From Zhengitettix transpicula (taxonomy: Eukaryota > Arthropoda > Insecta > Orthoptera > Tetrigidae), in the NCBI GenBank assembly GCA_037074705.1, contig CM073593.1, forward strand, positions 104,927,738 to 104,991,737: 64,000 bases of DNA, given 5' to 3'. Shown here piece after piece: positions 20,796 to 32,715 of this stretch. Every line of letters begins with the position of its first letter. Position 1 is the stretch's first letter. The translations under genes and the position numbers were made by a program. The notes beneath the pieces were generated by a model, which did not search any database, was not told the origin of the DNA, and was given only the letters and a program-made list of their open reading frames with translations.

Positions 20796-21892
20796 ATAAA
20801 ATCGCCCATTGACGGAAACAGTTCCTAAAAATCAGGCCGTATATTAACTCTTTAATATGCATATTACATGTGTATTTTCGGGTGAAAATGGTCGAGTATT
20901 TTTGGACTGAGGTTAATAAAACGTTGTTGAGGATCGATTCTTCATTGGTTTCTTCTCAGTAACATCATTCATATCACCGTCCAGTAGCTGTAGAGGGTAG
21001 TCTGATCATTTTTGACTATTATCGATTTTATTATTTGTAGAGAAAATGATTAAAGGGGGGATAAAAATTATTTACCCGTCGATTCGTCACTCATGTTGGG
21101 TGCTAAAGCAGGGGATGAAACGTCATGTAACATGCAGTGATGGTGACCTCGCACGACCACGTGGACGGGAAGCCGCTTGCTTTGTCCAAGCTCGTCTCTG
21201 TGGTCCATTGGCACACGGCATGTGAACGAGGAATGCCGCGGTGTGGGAGGAAGGGACGAGCATGTAATTGACCCTGCGTCCCCCCTCGACGACTGACAGG
21301 CCGGGGACGACGACGACGACGACGAGGTCGAGGGGAATGCAACAGGTAGAGCAGAGAGACAGCTTCGGCTTCGACTCAGTTCGTTTCCCGATCAGTCACG
21401 CGTGTCTTAACAAGCTGTCAGACACCTGCTCCGCGACGAAATTCCAGACCACACATTTGCATGTTACAACGCGCACAAAGTGTTTTTTGGCTGACGAATG
21501 TGACCTCTGGGAATTGCGAAACAGGACACTGCGAAGGGAGTGACGACATCGAAAACGTTACTTCTCATAACAGGGCCCGTTTTTCCTTCCGCTTCCATCC
21601 TGCGCCTTTTCCCGCATTTCGTCTGTTCGTCAGTCACAACCTACTCCGTCTCTGCGTCCTCACACAACCAGGAGACTCGGGAATTCCAGAAAAACTTTAC
21701 ACCATAAGTTTTATTTACAGTTTTGAAATACAGAATAGGAAAGTTTTAAAAAAAATTTAAACTGCTTTAAAACAGATGAAATATATATATATATGTACTA
21801 GTACCTACTGGACGCTGATATAAATGATATTACTAAGAAGAAAGCAATGAGGAATCAATTCTCAACTTTTTATGCGGTTGTTTAATTAACTG
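20796..21892. other. Single-copy island inside the inverted pair
   Basis: The part at about 21080-21700 is GC-rich, with a (GAC)n run near 21306. Overlapping frames of 79-99 codons occur on both strands without domain character. It may be regulatory or genic sequence, but I cannot assign it. Confidence 0.35.
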
Positions 21893-22223
21893 CTCCCATT
21901 GGAACAGTCGGCCAGCTGCCTCCTAAACTGGTCGAAGCACGGAGAAGGTAATGCTGCGTGCCCACAGCAAACTCCTCTCCCGCTATGGGAAGGGCGTGGG
22001 ACAAGTACCAAATGCCCGACCTACCTGATGCAGGTTTTTCTAGGGTTTTCCCTGAATCACTTTTAGGCGAATTGCCGGGTAGGATCCTTAAACCATAGCC
22101 CGGGGGCCCTAGTTAACCCTTGTCTACCTCCCTCATCCCCCCTTTTAAATCCGTTCCTATGCTATTAAAGGGGAACTGCCACCATGTGGATTACCCTCAT
22201 GTAGCCTGTTACCCTAAATAAAA
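21893..22223 (-). mobile_element. R1 retroposon, copy 4 (5'-truncated)
   Basis: It starts abruptly at CTCCCATTGGAACAG and continues to CATGTAGCCTGTTACCC and an A-rich tail. Loss of the 5' part is the usual product of incomplete reverse transcription. Confidence 0.8.
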
Positions 22224-22309
22224 CTCTGAAAATACACGTAAAGAGTCATTATACTGCCTAATATTTTGGAACCGTCTGCGTCAATTGACGATTTTATTTG
22301 TACGATTGA

Positions 22310-23200
22310 TATATATAAAAATTTCAGATGAAATTGGTCCTGGAAGGCCGAAAGCTCTTGTATTTCTTTTTTGTCTAAGGTTAATACAATAACTCTCTAT
22401 ATAAAAATGAACGTCTGTCTGTCTGTCCCCTATACGATCCTAAACTATTCATCCGATTCCGGTGAAACTTTTCTGAGTTGTTGTGCGAACCGCGCAGCAA
22501 AGGTTTACTGTCGGTTTTTCGAAGCGTCAGGCAGCTCCCAAGTAGGCGAACGTTGATGAAATTTAAAAACATGCTAACAAGCCGATATTATCGTTGATGA
22601 GTTACTTTTAGTGGTCTATCCAGATGTATTTAGTCTATAATTTCAACCCCCTTAAAGTACTAATAAGGGAGGAGGTGTAAGGGATATTACAAGAAAATAA
22701 AGCCAAAACCATCGAGATTCGAGTCAAATCGGGGGTTATGGATGTCGCTGAGTTTATTTACAACAACGAGCTGGGTTTACGCGGGGGCAGAATATTTCAA
22801 ACATGTTGAGCGGCCAATTTTTGCGTCAAATAAATATATTTCTGGATCCATGAAAGTCATAAAATTTCTCTACATGTTCTCTGTCTATAATTTTAACCCC
22901 TTTCGGGGTTGAGAGGGCAGCACTATTAAGGGTTGGGGAGGAGAGGTGTTACAAAAAATATAACGGGAACCGAGTTTGGTGTAAAATCCAGGGTTGTAGA
23001 AGCCAGTGAGTTTAACTGTGACATTCACTATGTCAGTTAAGTTGTAGTTGAGCCCCTAGGTCTGGGGGTGGACGAAGAAATGGGTGAAATACAGTTACAT
23101 AAAAGTAATTAGTAAACAACGGAGACTGGTAGTGCATCTGGGGTTATGGAAGTCACCCGAGTTTAGTTCTGACATCATTTCAGGTGGTATCAAAAATTAC
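22310..23200 (+). mobile_element. Helitron-like H2 copy, right arm of a large inverted pair
   Basis: The flank (22310-22385, CCTGGAAGGCCGAAAGCTCT) is followed by an H2 start at about 22394 (TCTCTATATAAAAATGAACG). The body matches 20270-20707 inverted. It then extends beyond the partner with two more decayed modules to about 23200. No clear CTAG end is preserved. Confidence 0.6.
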
Positions 23201-24116
23201 TGTAAGATCTCACCACCGCCCCCCACCCTCCATTTTTACATAAATAGTCCTCTTTGTCTGTCCGGAATATTTGGCTCTGGCAGTAATTGTACTTTAATGA
23301 TTAAATTACGTCATTTTATTTGATACAGATAATGAAATTCCAATTGATTCTGGGATGATTTCCTGCAGCCTTTCCGGCCAGAAGAATTTACTTGTTCAGA
23401 AGCCGGATTTATCCCTGATATTTGATTAAGATTAATTGTAGAACGTTGGTGAGTCACGAGAATACTGCTAATCCTCCCACCCAACAAGTTTCTCATGAAT
23501 TGCTAATTTATGGCTCATACACACGCTCTTGTATATTGGAATTATGCTCTATTATCCAGTTTCCGTTTGATCTCTAATGCGAAATGTAATTGGAAGACAG
23601 GAACTGCCGTCGACTAAGTAAATCTAGCTGGCACTCGAGTGGGTTGTGCGTAGGGAAGTGGGGGGGGGGCGAGGAATCTATTCACACACTTACTGTCTCT
23701 TTAAATACACTAAAGATGTTCTGGAAAAAAGTCTCCTTACGTAATAAAATTGGAACAATCAAATATGCTTTCAGTTAAATTTCACGGAACCCCGTAAGGA
23801 TAAATGTTCTCAATTGATTTTTTTTTAAAATTACTCATATTTATATTTAGAATTAAATTTCAGTGACAACATTCACACATACTTTTTTAAAAAAGTTAAT
23901 TGAAAATATTTAAATAAAATATGGAATAATTTTTGCTGTCTCAGAATTAAAACACTTGTAATCACCGTCATTAAAGAATTTTTAGGTAATAAAATTAATT
24001 TTTTATTTTAATTATTTATCACCTTATGTGGTCTCAATTCAGTGGTTGAAACGTATTCGTAGATTTAATTGTATTATTTCCTTGTGAATATTAAAAATAT
24101 TTTTTACCGTTTGGTG

Positions 24117-24120
<4 letters not shown>
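23201..24120. other. Single-copy DNA
   Basis: A poly-G run near 23660 is the only simple feature. No gene is recognised. Confidence 0.4.

Positions 24121-24172
<52 letters not shown>
24121..24172. repeat. (TA)n microsatellite
   Basis: Uninterrupted tract of about 52 bp. Confidence 0.95.
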
Positions 24173-24173
<1 letters not shown>

Positions 24174-24176
<3 letters not shown>

Positions 24177-24955
24177 AATAATTAATACGTGGTTATAATT
24201 AACAAAATTATTAATTTTTAAAAATTTATTCTTCAAAAGTACAAATGGTAATCCCTACTTAATCCACCGAATTTCATAATGGTAACAAACAAATATTTTA
24301 TTTCAATTTTGCAATTCGTGACGTTCTAGGGAAAATACAACTTTATGTTTTACAATCAAATACGTCTAAATTCTCTTTACCTCAGGGTCATTACTGGGTT
24401 TCATAGTCAGAACAATCCAATTTAATAAACTAACATTAACAATTCAAACTCATTGAAGCTAACTTAATACAGTATAGAAAATAAACGAAATGAAGGAAAC
24501 TAAATGAAAAGAAAAACGAACGAAATCCGACTTCTACCTTTAATCCTCGTTTACAGTTTTAAATAATTGTTTTGTACTCACGAATGTCTCTCTGGTACCA
24601 GATCTGATGCTTGGAGCTTGAGGACAACACTCACTAAAAAGGCCATTACTCACTGATTCTACACATTAAAATTTTTAATACACACGGTCGATGTTCTCGT
24701 TCTCTGCCACCTGGAAGTTTGGATCAGCCGCCCCTCAGTCAGCCCTCGGACCTACTAGGTTCTTCTTGATGTCTCTATGCGAAATGTAGTTCAATTTCAA
24801 ACCGTGATCTTTACTCGAAGCAAATCTGTCCGTGACTCTTACCCAATGAATTTCTGTCCGCGACTGGTGTTTGGGGTTGGAAACTTTCGGCGTGCGTTTG
24901 CCATCAATGGTTCGACCTTACATTGTGTATTGTGATATATTTTCACCGATAACAA
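24174..24955 (-). mobile_element. Possible third LTR-like element
   Basis: On the minus strand it would start TGTTATCGGTGAAAAT and end TTAATTATTACA, next to a TA tract as the other two LTR-like elements are, with an AATAAA near the 3' end. The internal sequence does not match them. This is a weak call from the ends alone. Confidence 0.22.
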
Positions 24956-25009
24956 TCCAATTATATTAAAAACGATTAATGGCTCCTTTAATTGGTATAA
25001 CAATATATG

Positions 25010-25910
25010 TAGATACATATTTAAGTACATCAGCGTATCTAATGGAAAAATTCGAACAATAAATATTAATATTCATCTGACGCATAATGACACAATTTAT
25101 ATATATATGTATTAATATTTAGTTTTTTTATATATTAACTAGCTGGGTGCCCGGCGTTGCTCGTGTACTTATTTATATAAACTCGAAAAAGTATTTAATT
25201 GAATACTTAAATATATTCCTTGAGTATTTCAGGATATAATCGTCACTCAGTCTTCATACATTATGAAATATTACATTGATGAAATTGTTAGCTAGACTCA
25301 CAACTAATACAGCGCGAAAATTAACTTACATTTTCCGCAAGGATGGTAAAGTAATTCGTATTCTTCTTTATTACCATTACCACGCTGTATAAAATTATAC
25401 TTTTTATTTAAAGAAAATATTTCTGCTTTATTTCATTCCTAATAAAGGAAATATTTCCTTTGTTCGTTGCGTAGTAACGTCTCTCTCTCGCGTGACGTCA
25501 TTGTCTCTTGGCGCGCAGTAATTTAATATTTAATGATCACGGTTTTTAATTATAATTGTTTCCACATGTATGCTAGGCGTTTCTCACCCTCACAGTACCG
25601 TTTCTCGTATTTTCAAAAATATGTGTACCAATTTTTGTTGCATTCTGTCCACGCGATAAAATTTGTATAAAGAACAACGTAAATACATACATACATACAT
25701 ACAAATATACATCCTTTTTTATTATATAGGTTATATGTTTTAATTGTGTTATTATATATTAATTATATATGATTTAATTGTATTATTATATATGATTTAA
25801 TTGTGTTATATATACATATATTAATTGCGTTATGATGCGTCAGATAAAAATTAATATTTATTGTTCTAATTTTTCCATTAGACGCGCTGATGTATTTAAA
25901 TAACTAATAT
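25010..25910. repeat. Inverted-repeat element split by a Helitron-like insertion
   Basis: The left arm (about 25015-25110) and right arm (about 25828-25905) are inverted copies with TCTAATGGAAAAATT and ACAATAAATATTAAT. The centre is occupied by the 592-bp H1a element. Removing H1a leaves a compact palindrome of about 300 bp. Confidence 0.65.
25139..25730 (-). mobile_element. Helitron-like non-autonomous element H1a
   Basis: The sense strand is minus. The first base is T-to-C changed (CCTATATAATAAAAAAGG), and the 3' end is GCAACGCCGGGCACCCAGCTAG with T next. Insertion lies between A and T without duplication. The element is 592 bp. The body includes a (TACA)n run near the 5' end and a TGACGTCA-type palindrome. 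No open frame spans it, so it would depend on a Rep/helicase from elsewhere. Confidence 0.8.
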
Positions 25911-27555
25911 ATCATATTTAAGATAACTAATGTCTGTTATTTCTTCATATATACTCTACATTATATTCTGTTTTTATATTTTTTAATTCACGCAACGTGT
26001 TTTCATATAAATAATTCTATATTTTATTATTCTCGTATTTTTTTACGTTTATTTATCCTTTAAATGTGTTTGTTTCATTTTTAAAATTTTCTAACTTTCT
26101 ACAATGTTGAGAGGATAATAAAATCATAAATCTCACAAATTTAATTTTTTTTTTAGTAATATTCGTATATTTCCATTTTACTTACCCTATTTTTAATTTT
26201 TTTTTAACAAATTCCTTTGAAAGCGGCCTCTGACAATTTCAGTGAATTCATTTTAAATTAAATACCAGCAATCGTATTAAATATTAATACCTCGATTGAA
26301 CCGGAAGGAAGCCATTTTAATTTTATACTGTATTTAACAATCATAAATTTATAAATCCCTCAATATGAATATCCACGATTAAATATAATACACTTTTAAT
26401 AAGTTACGTAACAAGTAATGGAATTTTTTATTCTATACGGAACATAAAAAAAACCTCGATTAATTTTATTCTTCGTTGTGTATGAAACCTCACATTACCT
26501 AGAATTAATTAATTAAATTGGCCGTTAATTAACTGAATTATTAAAATGTAGCAGTGAAATTTATTGTAACGTCTATTGGAACTTTGTTTCAGGAATTGAC
26601 TTTTAAATATAGTTTTAGTACGAGTGTGTTAAAGCTTGTTGTGTCTCGCTAAATAGCCCATGTAGTGTGTTGCGAGCGAAGGCTATTAATAAACGATTAG
26701 TAACCTTTAACAAGTAAAGTATTTTCGAGCCGAAGGTAATAATCGTAGCCTGCGAGCTCAACAAACACGTCCAGCAACAACTATTTTGTTGCAACATAAA
26801 ATGCAAATTCATTTGAAGTCGTAAAATTTTGCAAACAAATCGTACAACAACCTCATTTACGATCGGGCATCCCGTGTGTTTCCTTCGCAATTACGTGTTC
26901 GTTAATATTGCAACTCGGTCGATGCAAAGCATGCATAATGCTGTCCGTAAAAATAAAAGAGGAGGGATGTGCGGAGGGTGGTGGGGAAGGTTCTTCATCA
27001 CTTAATTGCGTTCTGCTAGCAAAGAGCATTACACCCCCCACTCTCCCCCTCCCCCCCTTCTCAATTGTGCAACATAGAATTATTTGGACCTTTTGTCTAA
27101 TTTACAACGAGTACTTTGTGAAAATTACGACCTCTACACTTTTGTTGCTTTCTCATTTCAGACTGAAGTCAGGAACATGTGTTAAATAATTCTCATTAAT
27201 ATTCTTATTACTGAAGAAGAATATTATTTACCATAAGGTGTTTTTTTTTAGCGAGTCGTAACGAATTGTGTTTTCTACTTCGTAATGAGGAGCTTGGTTT
27301 ATATCCGTTAAAAGGAAACAACGTCCTTATTTGGCAAGGGTGTGGTTTTATTTCAAAAAATTAAAATTTGGATGTAATTTCGGTTTATTATTCGTATAAA
27401 AATGAGTGTTAAATTATATAACATGATGGAAAAATAGGATCAGGATGTGAAAACGTCGAACCCGCGACCTGATAACTATCATTGCTACTGCGCTGAGGAA
27501 AGTGGATTGATTTATAAACGGCTCTCCTTTGAGAGAGGTAATTTTATTATTATTA
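25911..27555. other. Single-copy DNA
   Basis: AT-rich up to about 26600. From 26600 to 27200 it is GC-richer, with several frames up to 93 codons on both strands and a C-rich run near 27045. No domain is recognised. Confidence 0.35.
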
Positions 27556-28149
27556 CTAGCTTGGTGCCCGGCGTTGCTCGTGTACTTATTTATATAAACT
27601 CGAAAAAGTATTTAATTGATTACTTAAATATATTCCTTGAGTATTTCAGGATATAATCGTCACTCAGTCTTCATACATTACGAAATATTACATTGATGAA
27701 ATTGTTAGCTAGACTCACAACTAATACAGCGCGAAAATTAACTTACATTTTCCCCAAGGATGGTAAAGTAATTCGTATTCTTCTTTATTATCAATATTAA
27801 TGTATAAAATTATACTTTTTATTTAAAAAAAATATTTCTGCTTTATTTCATTCCTAATAAAGGAGATATTTCCTTTGTTCGTTGCGTAGTAACGTCTTTC
27901 TCTCGCGTGACGTCATTGTCTCTTGGCGTGCAGTAATTTAATATTTAATGATCACGGTTTTTAATTATAATTCTTTCCACATGTATGCTATGGGTTTGTC
28001 ACCCCCACAGTACCGGTTCTCGATTTTGGCAGAATACGTATACCATTTTTTGTTGCATTCTGCCCACGTGATAAAATTTGTATAAAGAACAACGTAAATA
28101 CATACATACATACATACATACAAATATACATCCTTTTTTAATATATAGA
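27556..28149 (-). mobile_element. Helitron-like non-autonomous element H1b
   Basis: 594 bp, near-identical to H1a along its whole length. The sense start TCTATATATTAAAAAAGG follows A, and the end GGGCACCAAGCTAG precedes T. Its 5' end abuts the poly-T of an R1 copy (28151), so one inserted beside or into the tail of the other. Confidence 0.85.
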
Positions 28150-28150
28150 T

Positions 28151-28727
28151 TGTTTTTTTAGGTAACAGGCTACATGAGGGTAATCCACATGGTGGCAACT
28201 CCCCTTTAATAGGAAGGGATTTGAAAGGCAGGATGTGGAAGGGTAGAGGAAGTTAGCCAAGGGCTACCTTTGAGGATGCCTTCATATCTCTCTAGTTTTT
28301 TGAACTAAGGTTCCCACAAGCCGTGGCATGAAAGGTGTATGTTTCGGGCTCGCAGACCTTGGGCATACGGTAAGAATTGTTCGCTGTTTCCATTGGAATG
28401 GTCGGCCAACTGCCTCCTAAACTGTCGAGGCACGGAGAAGGGAATGCTGCGGCCCAACAGCAAACTCCTCTCCTGCTATCGGAAGGGTGTGGGACAAGTA
28501 CCCAATTCCCTACCCACCCGATGCAGGTTTTTCTAGGGTTTGTCCTGCATTTCTTTAGGCGAATACCGGGTAGGATCCTTAAACCGTAGCCAGGGGGGCC
28601 CTATTTAACCCTTGGCTACCTTCCTCTACCCTTCCGTATCCCCCCTTACAAATCCTTTTTTATGCTATTAAAGGGGAGTTGCCTCCATGTGGATTACCCT
28701 CATGTAGCCTGTTACCTAAAAATAAAT
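28151..28727. mobile_element. R1 in head-to-head foldback arrangement
   Basis: A short R1 piece with poly-T start (28153-28262, CAGGCTACATGAGGG to GTAGAGGAAG) is joined directly to a longer R1 in the opposite orientation (28263-28727), ending ATGTAGCCTGTTACC. The outer 110 bp are therefore inverted repeats. The join may reflect twin priming or inversion during insertion. Confidence 0.75.
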
Positions 28728-29559
28728 AATAAAAAAATGAGAAAATATATATAAAACCGTGAGTTAAAAGTTAGGGAAATACAAAACTGGGAATTTTTTT
28801 GTATATATACGTGCAGACGAATGTGTAGTTATTTATTCCTTTGCGCTCTTTTCTTCTTCTTCTTAGTTTGCTCGTCACGACAACTCCCCATCCTTCACAT
28901 ACCGACAATGTGCCACGTCACATCGATTACTGCAGAACTGTGCATTTCGTCCTTTGCGTGTCTTACGGTCCTTTCAGCGCTCCTTTACCAAACAAGTACT
29001 TGCTACAGATTTTATTTTTGTTATTAATTGGACTTGTAACAGTACAAGACCTTCAATCAGTTCATTCGAAAATTTGTTCATTATTATTTAAATAACAATT
29101 TAAAAGGAAAACTTTATGCTAGTTATACGAAATTAATACTTAATAATAAACTTGTGTTTGACGGCCATTATATTCTAATTATTAATTATTAAAAGACAGA
29201 CAAAATATTAATTTGATATTTTCTATAATATAGTGGAAATTTGCCAAAAGTCATAATTTATTTATAAATTTTTAATATTTTAAAAAAAATTAACTAAAAT
29301 ACGTAACTTTGTAAATTTAATGTTCATAATTAAATTATGGGTTTGTGACAATTTTCTTCGATTTTATAAAATTGAAAAATCAGACAGACTTTCAATTCTG
29401 TGTTATCGAAATATTAATAGACCAAATTGACGTGAAATAATGTAAAAATAAATAAACAAATTAATGTAAATAACAAGAACCAAATCGTCATGTAAATTTT
29501 AATAGGTTTCTGAAAAGAAAAAATATTTACGTCTGATCGAAAATTAAATTATAAGTAAG
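28728..29559. other. AT-rich single-copy DNA
   Basis: Frames of 68 and 84 codons at 28821-29095 overlap, lack domains and sit in low-complexity sequence. No gene is called. Confidence 0.4.
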
Positions 29560-29800
29560 ATAGTCTAATAGAGATAAAAGAAATGATGAAATAAATACCA
29601 CACAACGTCCCTTTCTTCAGGTGCTAAGAAGAGCCTAGAGTGACACAACTGCACTGGTCACTTGACAGAACTCAAAAGGTTATTTTTTGAAAAAAAATTG
29701 TTTATAATTGACTAATGCAATTGTGTCTCTCTAGGCTCTTACGTTTTCCTCTGCACCTGCACCTTAAGAAAGGAACAAGGCTTCCAGAAGGTTTTTTAAA
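29560..29800. mobile_element. Family B inverted pair
   Basis: The minus-strand half (29585-29690, CTTTCTTCAGGTGCTAAG) and a plus-strand half (29710-29795, CTCTAGGCTCTTACG, AGAAAGGAACAAGG) face each other around TTTTGAGTT-like sequence. Both cores are damaged (TTAAGA; GAAGG in place of GAAAC). Confidence 0.55.
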
Positions 29801-29883
29801 ATTACAGTTTAATGTCGCATTAACCTTCAGGTCATCAGCGCCTTACATATGTTAAGTTCTACATTTTTACAAAATTTAAATTA

Positions 29884-30232
29884 AGGAAGGACAGGTCTGC
29901 GAGGGCTATTCTCTCGCAGGCAATACCGGCGAGGGATGTTCTCTCGCAGGCAGAACCTTATAGGAGGTCCCTCTCCCTCCATTGGAAGGGCGTGGGACAA
30001 GTACCCAATGCCCGACCTACCCGATGCAGGTTTTTCTAGGTTTTTCCCTGCATTATTTAGGCGAATGGTGGGTAGAATCCTTAAAATATAGCCCGGGGGC
30101 CCTAGTTAACCCTTGGCTACCTTCTTCTACCCTTCCGCATCCCCCCTTTCAAATCCCTTCCTATGCTATTAAAGGGGAGTTGCCACCATGTGGATTACCC
30201 TAATGTAACCTGTTGCCCTAAATAGAAAAAAC
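29884..30232 (-). mobile_element. R1 retroposon, copy 6 (internally deleted)
   Basis: The 5' end carries two CTCTCGCAGGC motifs, then about 230 bp are missing before CCATTGGAAGGGCGTGGG. The 3' part and A-rich tail (CCCTAAATAGAAAAAA) are intact. A 10-bp target duplication ATTTAAATTA lies at 29874-29883 and 30233-30242. Confidence 0.85.
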
Positions 30233-30241
30233 ATTTAAATT

Positions 30242-30435
30242 ACTTTATACAACTCAGTTTTCATCGTAAAGTCTATGAGGTTGTTTATTGCTGCTGACGA
30301 GTTGCAAATCTCCATCAATGAATGGGCGGCTATGGGTGATCTTCTTATCTCGCTATTTTTGGGGCAGTCAAAAGAGGACATAAAGAATTGTTGTGGGCTC
30401 CTTGCATGAGCTGCATACTGGCTGCGGAGATCCAG
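30242..30435 (+). pseudogene. Exon-like coding fragment, unknown protein
   Basis: The plus-strand frame starting at 30242 is open for 54 codons and reads protein-like, including LFIAADELQISINEW, GDLLISLFLGQSKEDI and KNCCGLLA, then a TGA, then AAYWLRRSRN in the same frame. One substitution (TGC or TGT to TGA) would account for the stop. The opposite strand is also open for about 65 codons (AAHARSPQQF...RRSPIAAHSLMEIC). GC content exceeds the flanks. It is boxed in by R1 (target duplication ends at 30242), a family B tail (30436-30467) and Helitron-like H1c (30471), so it looks like a stranded or captured gene piece. I do not recognise the family. Confidence 0.35.
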
Positions 30436-30470
30436 AAACTTCTTTTGTCTGTATCTTTATTATATTCACA

Positions 30471-31046
30471 TCTATATAATAAAAAAGGATGTATATTTGT
30501 AAGTATGTATGTATGTATTTACGTTGTTCTTTATACAAATTTTATCGCGTAGACAGAATGCAACAAAAATTGGTACACATATTCTTCAAAATACGAGAAA
30601 CGGTACTGTGAGGGTGAGAAACGCCTAGCATACATGTGGAAAGAATTATAATTAAAAACCGTGATCATTAAATATTAAATTACTGCGCGCCAAGAGACAA
30701 TGACGTCACGCGAGAGAGAGACGTTACTACGCAACGAACAAAGGAAATAATTCCTTTATTAGGAATGAAATAAAGCAGAAATATTTTCTTCAGCAATACT
30801 CCATCGAATGGTAATAAAGAAGAATACGAATTACTTTACCACCCTTGCGGAAAATGTAAGTTAATTTTCGCGCTGTATTAGTTGTGAGTCTAGCTAACAA
30901 TTTCATCAATCTAATATTTCGTAATGTATGAAGACTGAGTGACAATTATATCCTGAAGTACTCAAGGAATATATTCAAGTATTCAATTAAATACTTTTTC
31001 GAGTTTATATAAATAAGTACACGAGCAACGCCGAGCAGCCAGCTAG
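30471..31046 (+). mobile_element. Helitron-like non-autonomous element H1c
   Basis: 576 bp, the plus-strand copy. It starts TCTATATAATAAAAAAGG after A30470 and ends GAGCAGCCAGCTAG before T31047. It is near-identical to H1a and H1b apart from small indels and a changed terminus (GCCGAGCAG for GCCGGGCAC). Confidence 0.85.
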
Positions 31047-31649
31047 TAGTTAATATAATACTACTATGAAGTTCCTGCTTGATTTTACAAATTCTTTTAA
31101 TTGACCAAGAATCATTTTCACTCAGCCTCAGAAACATATTATGCTCTACTCCCTTTTCCAAAGCAACGGGAGAGGAGAGAGAAAAAATTTTTCCAGCCAA
31201 GCATAACATTTATTAAATTGGGGGTGGGAGAGTCTCAAGTATCCAAATTGTTATTTGACTCTTCAGTGTGTGCGTAACTTTCTCTTTTAACAAGCCAACT
31301 TGGCTTATAAATGGTCCTCGTTATGTGTGTCACTGACGTTCAGTTTGTGCTGTGGTTCTGCCAACTTGTTCGGTAGATGTTATATCAAGCTTTCAACAGG
31401 TCCTCAACTTTTCCCTTCAAACCCCCGTCTAGATACAATTTACATTTGCGGTTTGCTGTGTGAAGCCTCAGATACCCCCCTAAAAAATCGTTAAAAAGTT
31501 TGTTTTTATAACCGTCTCCTAACAGAAATCACGGCCGTGAAGGTCGACACGGGGGGGGGGGGGAGGAGGGGAATGGTTGCCAACACACGGGAAGAATAAA
31601 TTCCACAATTACAGCCAAACTGTTAAATTACCGTAATTTTCAAAATGGC
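31047..31649. other. Single-copy DNA
   Basis: It holds a poly-G run near 31550. No repeat or gene is recognised. Confidence 0.4.
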
Positions 31650-31812
31650 GTGAAATAATAATAAGAAAGACAACCAAATACAGACAAAAGAACTGATAAT
31701 ATAAATAATACACAACAACGTTTCTGGGATCCTTGTTCCCTTTATTCAGATACTAAGGAGAGCCTAGAGCGACACAACTTCACTAGTCTGCTGACAAAAC
31801 TCAATAGCCTAC
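31650..31812 (-). mobile_element. Hammerhead-like family B copy
   Basis: On the minus strand, TCTGAATAAAGGGAACAAGG precedes CCCAGAAACGTTGTTGTG. The stem GGGA/TCCC is present, but CTGAAGA has become CTGAATAA. Confidence 0.55.
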
Positions 31813-32089
31813 AATTTTTTATATTTAAATCGAGTAATAAACAACACATTCATTATGTTTATAATTGAAAACTCTCTTTATTTTGCATTAGTGCTCTGTG
31901 TAACTGTTACATTCTTAGTTTTAATTATTGTGAATCATTATAGAAGCTCCCAGTGATGGCGCAATTCATCAAGAATGTCAAAAAAAGTTTAATATAATAT
32001 TAAATGCTTGTTAATAATCGGATGTGGTAATCAACGGAACTAGAGCTTAAATTCTGACTGAGAAACTGGAAGCCTTGTTCATTTCTTCA

Positions 32090-32320
32090 GATGTAGGCGT
32101 TTGAGTTTTGTCAACTAACTAGTGCAGTTGTGTCTCTCTCGGCACTTACAATATTTCTGAACCTGTAGGGCCTGCGCTCAATTTCCGGTTATTCAGGTGC
32201 TAAGAAGATCCTAGAGTGACACAACTGCTCTAGAAAGGAACAAGGATCACCAGAAACGTTCTGTGATATTCATATTATCATTTTAATTTTCTGCATTTTG
32301 GTATCTTTATTATTATTAAT
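32090..32320. mobile_element. Rearranged family B pieces
   Basis: Plus-strand motifs (GTGCAGTTGTGTCTCTCTCG), a minus-strand CAGGTGCTAAG piece and a plus-strand GGAACAAGGATCACCAGAAACG piece are interleaved, so at least one internal inversion has occurred. Confidence 0.5.
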
Positions 32321-32659
32321 TTCAGTCAGTTGTAAATTCTTTTATTTCACTGCGATTGTTCGCCAATGCTGCTTGTTGCATCCTTCGTTCTTAGAAATTA
32401 CAATTTGTGGATTCAGGGTACACAACCATCGCGGGAAATAACAACCAAGCCCCACAGAAATTAAATGTGTTGCTACGGTTGAATGGAAAGATAAAAAAAT
32501 TTGAAAAGTACAGACGCAATGTTGCCAACCATCGTAAATCCCCCAGAATATTTAAAATAATGGTTTGCTTTAATAATGTAACTCTGTGCCGGGGAACAGG
32601 TAGTTGGATATTTCTCACCAAGCTGAGCAGAAACAACATTGCCTTATATTTGTATATAT

Positions 32660-32715
<56 letters not shown>

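Noticed and set aside
20796..21892. Composite transposon carrying a gene between inverted Helitron-like arms
   Set aside because: No recognisable cargo gene and no target duplication around the pair, so only the inverted arrangement is reported.
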